NCBI RefSeq assembly: GCF_900113865.1
Contig: NZ_FOQY01000005.1
Span: 183,388-247,387 of the forward strand
Direction: 5' to 3'
DNA from: Streptosporangium canum
GTDB taxonomy: Bacteria; Actinomycetota; Actinomycetes; Streptosporangiales; Streptosporangiaceae
Length of the DNA stretch: 64,000 bases
The position numbers were made by a program, and so were the translations under genes. Positions within the stretch are counted from its first letter, which is position 1; the number at the start of each line of letters is the position of its first letter. Positions 58,326 to 64,000 of the stretch are shown here, piece after piece. The notes under the pieces were generated by a model that had not been told where the DNA came from, searched no databases, and was given only the letters and a program-made list of their open reading frames with translations.

Positions 58326-60614
58326 ATGACCAACCCCCTCAGCCGGCGATCCACCCTGCTGGGCGCAGCGGCCGTGGCCGGCCTCGCTCTGTGGGACAGA
58401 CCGGCCGAGGCGGTCGCCACGGCCGCGTTCGACGCCACGCGTGAGCGGTGGGTGAGCCTACTGGCCGGCGGGTCGTACAACCCCGCCTACACCGACAGGA
58501 CGCAGGCGGTCGAGGGCTCGGCCAACGCGGTGCTGCGCAAGCTGAAGCCCGTTCCTGATCGCCCGAGCCTCTGGCCCGACCTGCCGCTCGCGGAGCCGGG
58601 GACGGGCAACTTCAACCGTGCCTACAACCGCATGCGCACGCTGGCGCTGGGCTGGGCCACGCCGGGCACCGCCATGCACCGGGACAGCCAGGTCGCCGAG
58701 ACCGCGGTCAGGGCGCTGGACTTCCTGTACGAGCACGCCTACCACGAGGGGCTCGACCGGCGCGGCAGTAACTGGTACTGGTGGGAGATCGGCGTCCCCC
58801 GCTCACTGACCGACACCTGCGCCCTGCTCTACGACGGCCTGCCCAAGGACCGCCTGGAGCGCTGGCTGCGGCCGTTGCGCCGCTGGTGCCCCGACCCGGA
58901 GCACCGCGTCAGCCACCCCGGTGTCGTCGAGACCGGAGCCAACCGCGCGGGCAAGGCCATGGCGGTGGCGATGCGCGGACTGCTCACCCACGACGCACGC
59001 CTGATCAGGCGAGCCAGGAACGCGGTCTCCGACCTGCTGCGGCCGACCGGGGGTCCAGGCGACGGCTTCTACCGTGACGGGTCGTTCATCCAGCACGACG
59101 TGTACCCCTATACCGGCAGCTACGGCGTGGACTACTTGGAGAGCGTGGCCAAGCTGATCGCCATGCTCGCGCGGTCACCGTGGGAGATCTCCGGAATCGG
59201 GAACGTCTACGACCTCGTGGATCGTTCGTTCACGCCGTTCATCTTCGACGGGCTCATGATGGACTGCGTACGCGGCCGGCAGATTTCGGTGCAGGGTCAC
59301 CGCGACTACCACTCGGGGCAGAAGGCGGTCGAGGCCATTCTCACGTTGCTGGAGTCGGCGCCCGAACGCCATGCCCAGCAGTGGCGACCGCTGGTGAAGG
59401 GCTGGCTCACTCGCAACCAGGCCATCCCCTACGACACGCGCGCACCGCTGGCGAGCATCGCACGGGCCAGGGCCCTGCTGGAGGACCCGTCGGTGCCGGT
59501 CGGCCCGCGCACGACGGGCACGTACGTCTTCGCCGACATGGACCGGGTCGTGCACCGCCGTCCCACCTGGGCCTACGCGATCGCGATGAGCTCGGAGCGC
59601 ATCGGCGCGGCCGAGGCCATGAACCAGGAGAACCTGCACGGCTGGCACACCGGCGACGGCATGACCTACCTCTACACCGGCGACCTCACCCACTGGAACG
59701 ACGACCTGTGGCCCACGATCGACCCGTACCGGCTGCCGGGCACAACGGTCGACACCCGCAGACGCGCCGATCTCCCGCACGGCAAGCGCCGCCTGCCACC
59801 CACCCCTTGGGCGGGCGGCGTGGCACTCGACGGCGAGTACGGCGTGGCGGCCATGAAGCTGATCGCCGGCGGCTCCTCACTGCGGGCCAAGAAGGCGTGG
59901 TTCCTCCTCGATGACGCGGTGATCGCCCTCGGCACCGGCATCACCGCCTCCGATGGCCGCCGCATCGAGACCATCATGGAGAACCGCAACACCCACGACG
60001 GGCATCCGCCGCTGACCCGGGGCGACGGCTGGGTCCACCTGTCCGGCACGGCCGGCTACGTGCTACTCGACGGCGGCGACGCGAAGGTGATCCGCAAGAA
60101 GCGCACCGGCCGCTGGCGCGACATCGACAAGGGCGCCACCACCGGAGGCGACAGAACCCCTGTCACCCGGCACTACACGACGATCCTCATCGACCATGGC
60201 ATTGATCCGCATAAGGCACGCTACGCCTATGCCGTACTGCCCGACGCCTCCATCACGCAGACCGCTGCTTACCGGCACAGGACCGAGATCCTCGCCAACT
60301 CCGGAGCGGTGCAGGCCATCACCCGCGACAACGTGCTCGCCGCCGTCTTCTGGCGCGCGGGAACCGTCGAGACCGGGGACGGGCCGCTCGCCGCCGACGG
60401 CCCATGCACGCTGCTGATCCGCCGCGACAACAGGCGAGTACGGCTCGCGGTCTCCGACCCCTCCAGGGCCGCCGACGAGGTCAAGATCACGCTGCCCTGG
60501 CCGGTGAAATCGGTCAAGGAGAACGATCGCAGCGTGCGCAAGGCCAAGAGCGCCGTCAAGGTGGAGGTCGGTGGCAGCCGCGGGCACGCTCACACCGCGG
60601 TGGTGTGCGTCTGA
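58326..60614 (+). CDS. Secreted PL8-family polysaccharide lyase (hyaluronate/chondroitin/xanthan lyase type)
   Basis: This 762-aa enzyme has a Tat-like signal (SRRSTLLGAAAVAGLALW) and the alpha/alpha-toroid of family PL8. Expected catalytic residues are seen: Asn in GANRAGKAM, His in FIQHDVYPYTGSYG with the Tyr in the same segment, and the SSERIGAAEAMNQENLHGWH loop. It cleaves uronic-acid polysaccharides by beta-elimination; which one cannot be told from sequence. It lies between two transposase remnants and looks recently acquired. Confidence 0.92.
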   Translation: MTNPLSRRSTLLGAAAVAGLALWDRPAEAVATAAFDATRERWVSLLAGGSYNPAYTDRTQAVEGSANAVLRKLKPVPDRPSLWPDLPLAEPGTGNFNRAYNRMRTLALGWATPGTAMHRDSQVAETAVRALDFLYEHAYHEGLDRRGSNWYWWEIGVPRSLTDTCALLYDGLPKDRLERWLRPLRRWCPDPEHRVSHPGVVETGANRAGKAMAVAMRGLLTHDARLIRRARNAVSDLLRPTGGPGDGFYRDGSFIQHDVYPYTGSYGVDYLESVAKLIAMLARSPWEISGIGNVYDLVDRSFTPFIFDGLMMDCVRGRQISVQGHRDYHSGQKAVEAILTLLESAPERHAQQWRPLVKGWLTRNQAIPYDTRAPLASIARARALLEDPSVPVGPRTTGTYVFADMDRVVHRRPTWAYAIAMSSERIGAAEAMNQENLHGWHTGDGMTYLYTGDLTHWNDDLWPTIDPYRLPGTTVDTRRRADLPHGKRRLPPTPWAGGVALDGEYGVAAMKLIAGGSSLRAKKAWFLLDDAVIALGTGITASDGRRIETIMENRNTHDGHPPLTRGDGWVHLSGTAGYVLLDGGDAKVIRKKRTGRWRDIDKGATTGGDRTPVTRHYTTILIDHGIDPHKARYAYAVLPDASITQTAAYRHRTEILANSGAVQAITRDNVLAAVFWRAGTVETGDGPLAADGPCTLLIRRDNRRVRLAVSDPSRAADEVKITLPWPVKSVKENDRSVRKAKSAVKVEVGGSRGHAHTAVVCV

Positions 60615-60890
60615 GAACCGACGGAGACGTGGCGCACGCCGGCGTACATCTCGGCCAGCTCGACGCTCTGCATCTCACGATGGAAGGAGTTGTGGGCCCA
60701 TGAATTGGATTGGACGACCACGTGCGCAGGAAGCTTCCGCACCCGCTGTTCACGGCACCCGTACTTCCCGATCGCCCCGTCCAGGACCTCCCGCGGCAGC
60801 AATGACGTCAACGCGCCGAGCGCCACCAGATCCGTCAACCGGGATGGCCCACCGACCTTGATCCACTCCGCGATCAGGGGAAACTATCAG
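60590..60890 (-). pseudogene. IS4-family transposase N-terminal remnant
   Basis: The frame reads LIAEWIKVGG, TDLVALGALTSLLPREVLD, GKYGCREQRVRKLPAHVVV, matching the N-terminal domain of IS4-family transposases. After VVV it changes to unrelated sequence and stops inside the 3' end of the PL8 gene, and a TAG lies at the upstream end, so only about 60 codons of transposase survive. Confidence 0.75.
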
Positions 60891-60921
60891 CCCAAACCCC
60901 TATCTAAACGGCATTGGGCTG

Positions 60922-62001
60922 TCAGGCGGTGGTGACCTCGTGGGCCGGGAGGCCGTGTGGGGGCGCCTCCGCCAGGACCTCCTCGGCCGCTCCGCCGAGC
61001 CGTACGGCCAGCCGGAAGCGGTGCCGCTCGCCGACCCTGCGCGGTTCGAAGGAGACATGGGCGAAGCCCGCCTCCGCCGTGGCGGCCTCCGCCAGCCGGT
61101 CCAGTTCGCGCTCCACCCGCGCCCACTCGGCGGCCGGGACGTACTGGCGCATGATCGAGTGCCACACCACGGTGAGCGTGCCCGGCTCCAGGTGGATGCC
61201 CGCGAGGAAATCGGCGGCGCCGACGGCCTCGACCCCGGCAGGCACCTCGGCGGCCACCCGCAGGGCACCCTCCAGCCGCGCGGCGCGGGCGGTCTGGTCC
61301 GGCCAGACATAGGCTCGCAGGGCAAGCGCGCCGTCCGGGGACAGCGGGTCGATGGGCGTCAGATCACAGCCGCGCCGTTCGACGACGGTCAGGGCCGGCC
61401 GCCGGGCGGCCGCCTCCAGCAGCCAGGTGGGCGGAGCGCCCCGCCAGGCGTCCTCCAGCAGGACCGGCGAGTCGGCCGGACCCCAGGCGAAGTCCTCGGA
61501 GACGTAGCGGAACCGGTCGGCGCGCAGGTTGAGCCCGGCGCTGGAGCCCAGCTCGAACAGCCTGACCGGCAGCGGGTTCGTGCGCGTGGCTCTCAGCAGC
61601 CCGGCGATCAGGAGGTTGGCCCGGCCGGTCTCGTTGGTCTGCGGCGGCCGGGTCATCCAGTCACGGACCCACTCCATCCCGGTGGCGACGGCGGCCCGGA
61701 AGGCCTGCCAGCAGGGCTCCGGCCGGTCCGGGTCGAAGACGCCGCCCGTGCTCGGGTAGCAGGAGGCCAGGTCGGGCGCGCGGCCGGTGAGGGCGAGGGC
61801 GTGCACGCCGCCCAGCAGCCGCAGCGCCACGGCGTCGGGTCCAGGTGCGTCCCCGTACCCGGCGAGCGCCTGCGCGCAGGGACCTCCCTCGCGGACGTCC
61901 CGGGCCGCCCGCTCCAGCAGGAACGCGTACAACGGCGAGCCGAGTTCGGCGCAGCCACGCGCCTGGTGCTCGACCATGACGGCGGCACGCTCCTGGGACA
62001 T
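60922..62001 (-). CDS. DUF2332 domain protein
   Basis: This 359-aa protein matches the DUF2332 family, conserved in actinomycetes, with FELGSSAGLNLRADRFRY, VVERRGCDLTPIDP and TVVWHSIMRQYV as hallmark blocks. The ELGSSAGLN run recalls an SAM-binding Gly-rich loop, so a methyltransferase-like fold is possible but unproven. ATG 62001 has a GGAGGA site. It is monocistronic. Confidence 0.9.
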   Translation of the reverse strand: MSQERAAVMVEHQARGCAELGSPLYAFLLERAARDVREGGPCAQALAGYGDAPGPDAVALRLLGGVHALALTGRAPDLASCYPSTGGVFDPDRPEPCWQAFRAAVATGMEWVRDWMTRPPQTNETGRANLLIAGLLRATRTNPLPVRLFELGSSAGLNLRADRFRYVSEDFAWGPADSPVLLEDAWRGAPPTWLLEAAARRPALTVVERRGCDLTPIDPLSPDGALALRAYVWPDQTARAARLEGALRVAAEVPAGVEAVGAADFLAGIHLEPGTLTVVWHSIMRQYVPAAEWARVERELDRLAEAATAEAGFAHVSFEPRRVGERHRFRLAVRLGGAAEEVLAEAPPHGLPAHEVTTA

Positions 62002-62156
62002 CGGTTCCTCCTCGTCCGGATACCGACGATCCTCCACCTACGGCGACCCGTATGGGGTGGCCGAGCTGTCGGGTTCCGACGCCGGGAGGGTCCTGCTCGG
62101 CTGGACCGACGCCCCGGCCCGGCCGCAGTACCAGAATCCAGGAAAACCCTGTGGCC

Positions 62157-63968
62157 TCATGCCGCTCCTTGCTCCTTCCCCTCGCGATGGTGTTCCTGCG
62201 TGATCCATCCCTTCCCTTCCGCGGCGATTCCCTCCAGGACGTGCAAGGTACGGCGGAGGCCCGAAGCGTCCTGCGTCGCCTCGGACACCGTTCCGGGCTC
62301 TTCTCCTTGCTGAAGCTCCTCCGGCCCCGGATCGGTCCCCTCGACGTGAACTTTCTGACCGTTGACGAGCGCAAGCTCGAATGTCTGCTCCCCGTTGTCC
62401 GACTGGCTCACCCGTACGGCCGCGATCATGTCGAAGCGATAGTTGGCCCGTCGCTGGACGTGAAACGAGCCCTGCTCGAAATCGAGCGTGATAGTGAGCT
62501 CGCGCACTCCGTCCGCGGTGAGGAGGAACATGAGGAGCCGGTATTTCTTGTAACGCCAGGGGCCACGCAGCACTCGTGCGCGTGCGCTTGAGGAGGCGGG
62601 CGTCTCGATGAAGGCGTGGGTGATTACATCACTCATCTTCAGCTCGTAGTGCCGCAACGCCTCGTTCAGCAGCACTTTCCGGTCGTAGTCCAGCCAGTCG
62701 GCCATTTCCCGGTCCTTGGGCTTGTCGGCCAGCTTCGCCCGCCACCGGGCGAAGGCCGCATCGTCTCCCTCCTTCGCCTGTTTGCTCTCCGCTTCGTCGG
62801 CGGCGTGCCGGCGGTGTTCCAGGATGATGCGCAGCCAGGCACGGAAAGCGATCCATCCACACGCCAGTACGAGGAGTGCCGAGCGAGCCGCGCTCAGTGG
62901 ATCGGCCGCTACCGCGCCCCCTACCGCCCAGAACCCCCCGACGACGAGAGCGGTCAACCCGAGGACCGTCACTGCTTTTATCGACGGAGGCGTGGCGAGC
63001 TCCTCGCGGTAGCTCCAGAGCGCGCCCCTCTCCCAGCGGTCCTTGACTTCGCCGGCCCGATATCGGATCAGCCAAGCGATCTTCTCGACGCCGATCCTCC
63101 TCTCCCGATAAACATCGACCACCTCGTCACGCATGCTCCTGCGGATCCCCGCCGTCGCGGCCAACCAGATATCGCGCTCGACACCGCGTGGAACGTATTT
63201 GGCGAAGTAGTAATCGAAGCGATGGTCCACCTGCCGCGTGAAGCCGCCGGGCGACGCGTTGGTTACGCGCTGCCGGGGTGTCCCGTACTCCCTGTCCTTC
63301 GCACGGCGCCGTACGACGCGAAAGCGCCACTCCACGCCGTCGCGCGCACCGAAGAAGCCGCCGACGATGCTCAGCAGGTAGGCGGGGAGTGCGGAGATCT
63401 GGCCTCCCTGGGCCAGTAGGTAGCCGATGTGAACCGTCGCCACGGCGAAGATGGCCGTCGCCGCCACCGCCTGGATCCAGGTGGACGGGGGGATCGCGGG
63501 TGGCTGCGACTCACGGCGCTGAGGCCTGGCCGGATTCGGCTGAAAGAACTTCCGGACCCGGTCTACCCGGTCACCGGCCATGCGGTTCTCTTTGGCCAGC
63601 TTCCATGCCTGGTGCCAGACCTGGTCCTTGAGTGATCCTTCAAGGAAGGACTCCAGATGGCGCAGGATCAAGGCACGCCGACGGGCTCCGAGCGCGTCGA
63701 CCTCCTTCAGGAGGATACGGCTGTCCGCCTCGGATTTTCCCGTGGAGTCCAGGAGACGGTGAAGGACCTTCAGTCCCTCCGCCCACTCGTCGTCACCGGT
63801 GATGTGCCGTCTGCTCTGCGCGTTCCGCAGCGCCGCGGCCTCTTCCTTGGACAGTTCGCGCCGCGTCCTGCCGCTCACCAGGGCGAGCAGGCGGTAGAAA
63901 CGGACCCTGTCGGTTTGGTAGTCGGCCATGAAGGCCTCATTGATGAGCCGCCACGCCCGACCGGTCAT
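62157..63968 (-). CDS. Large membrane protein of unknown function
   Basis: This 603-aa protein is unrecognised. A charged helical N-terminus (residues 1-170) precedes two clusters of membrane segments (WIQAVAATAIFAVATVHIGY, SALPAYLLSIVGGFFGARDG near 180-215; VTVLGLTALVVGGFWAVGGA and SALLVLACGWIAFRAWL near 345-400). The C-terminal 200 residues are soluble with a beta-rich block (ELTITLDFEQGSFHVQRRAN), perhaps a PH-like domain. The first ATG is at 63968, but a start beyond the right edge cannot be excluded. Confidence 0.8.
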   Translation of the reverse strand: MTGRAWRLINEAFMADYQTDRVRFYRLLALVSGRTRRELSKEEAAALRNAQSRRHITGDDEWAEGLKVLHRLLDSTGKSEADSRILLKEVDALGARRRALILRHLESFLEGSLKDQVWHQAWKLAKENRMAGDRVDRVRKFFQPNPARPQRRESQPPAIPPSTWIQAVAATAIFAVATVHIGYLLAQGGQISALPAYLLSIVGGFFGARDGVEWRFRVVRRRAKDREYGTPRQRVTNASPGGFTRQVDHRFDYYFAKYVPRGVERDIWLAATAGIRRSMRDEVVDVYRERRIGVEKIAWLIRYRAGEVKDRWERGALWSYREELATPPSIKAVTVLGLTALVVGGFWAVGGAVAADPLSAARSALLVLACGWIAFRAWLRIILEHRRHAADEAESKQAKEGDDAAFARWRAKLADKPKDREMADWLDYDRKVLLNEALRHYELKMSDVITHAFIETPASSSARARVLRGPWRYKKYRLLMFLLTADGVRELTITLDFEQGSFHVQRRANYRFDMIAAVRVSQSDNGEQTFELALVNGQKVHVEGTDPGPEELQQGEEPGTVSEATQDASGLRRTLHVLEGIAAEGKGWITQEHHREGKEQGAA

Positions 63969-64000
63969 GTCGCCGTCGAGGCACCGGACACCGGTCTCGA

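Noticed and set aside
1-64000. CRISPR arrays or cas genes
   Set aside because: I saw no regularly spaced repeats of 24-40 bp with unique spacers and no cas proteins. The tandem repeats found have two to four copies without spacers.

Overview
The window is very GC-rich, with strong G/C preference at third codon positions, frequent GTG starts and dense short operons. The gene set (actinobacterial GlgA/GlgC pair, class I ribonucleotide reductase under a cobalamin riboswitch, a Pls-type NRPS, LysR/TetR/Lrp regulators, P450 plus ferredoxin) points to a filamentous actinomycete, most likely in or near Streptosporangiaceae. This is inference from gene content; no rRNA is present to settle it.

Layout. 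1-8 kb: a LysR gene cut by the left edge and divergent from an epimerase/aldo-keto reductase/MBL hydrolase run, then an S9 peptidase, an SDR, a carboxymuconolactone-decarboxylase-like protein and a zinc alcohol dehydrogenase. 8-15 kb: a GCS2-type ligase, an unrecognised 345-aa protein, pyroglutamyl peptidase with a DCC-family protein, a membrane-anchored endo/exonuclease/phosphatase and a membrane protein. 14.8-18.3 kb: a decayed accessory stretch with a tyrosine-integrase remnant, a small membrane protein bracketed by imperfect direct repeats and an MFS transporter, ending at a Gly-Cys-Gly-Val tRNA operon. 18.7-23 kb: a secreted peptidoglycan amidase, a small conserved ORF and glmS. 23-28 kb: an orphan TctC-like lipoprotein whose 3' end contains two NrdR-box-like palindromes and a promoter, then a cobalamin riboswitch and nrdA-nrdB. 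28-38 kb: MscS channel, membrane protein with a repeat-like core, VOC protein, TetR regulator with its likely operator, divergent glgC/glgA, PH-domain protein, laccase-domain protein, CbiX-like protein and GNAT. 38-43 kb: P450 and ferredoxin, an orphan TnpB element with a probable guide-RNA end, a TetR regulator, a secreted EEP protein and a rearrangement scar joining two gene fragments. 43-49.3 kb: Lrp regulator divergent from tryptophan 2,3-dioxygenase, LysR divergent from a DapA-family protein, Nei-type glycosylase, rhamnose mutarotase and a PIN-like/RHH toxin-antitoxin pair. 49.4-58 kb: an M1 aminopeptidase downstream of a large Pls-family NRPS, then a TPR-membrane/TPR-AAA pair. 58-64 kb: a PL8 polysaccharide lyase bracketed by transposase remnants, a DUF2332 protein and a 603-aa membrane protein of unknown role.

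Strongest leads. (1) The NRPS/M1 pair: the adenylation-domain specificity residues read by ungapped alignment to GrsA (DAESIGTVVK) match the lysine code at 8 of 10 positions, and the A-T-membrane architecture and length match epsilon-poly-L-lysine synthetase; the aminopeptidase could be the matching degrading enzyme. (2) nrdAB appears to be under layered control: tandem NrdR-like boxes 31 bp apart overlap a promoter inside the upstream gene and are followed by a B12 riboswitch. (3) A complete orphan TnpB with an identifiable right end predicts a readable guide. (4) Many loci carry in-frame short tandem-repeat expansions, including within two transcription factors and an adenylation domain.
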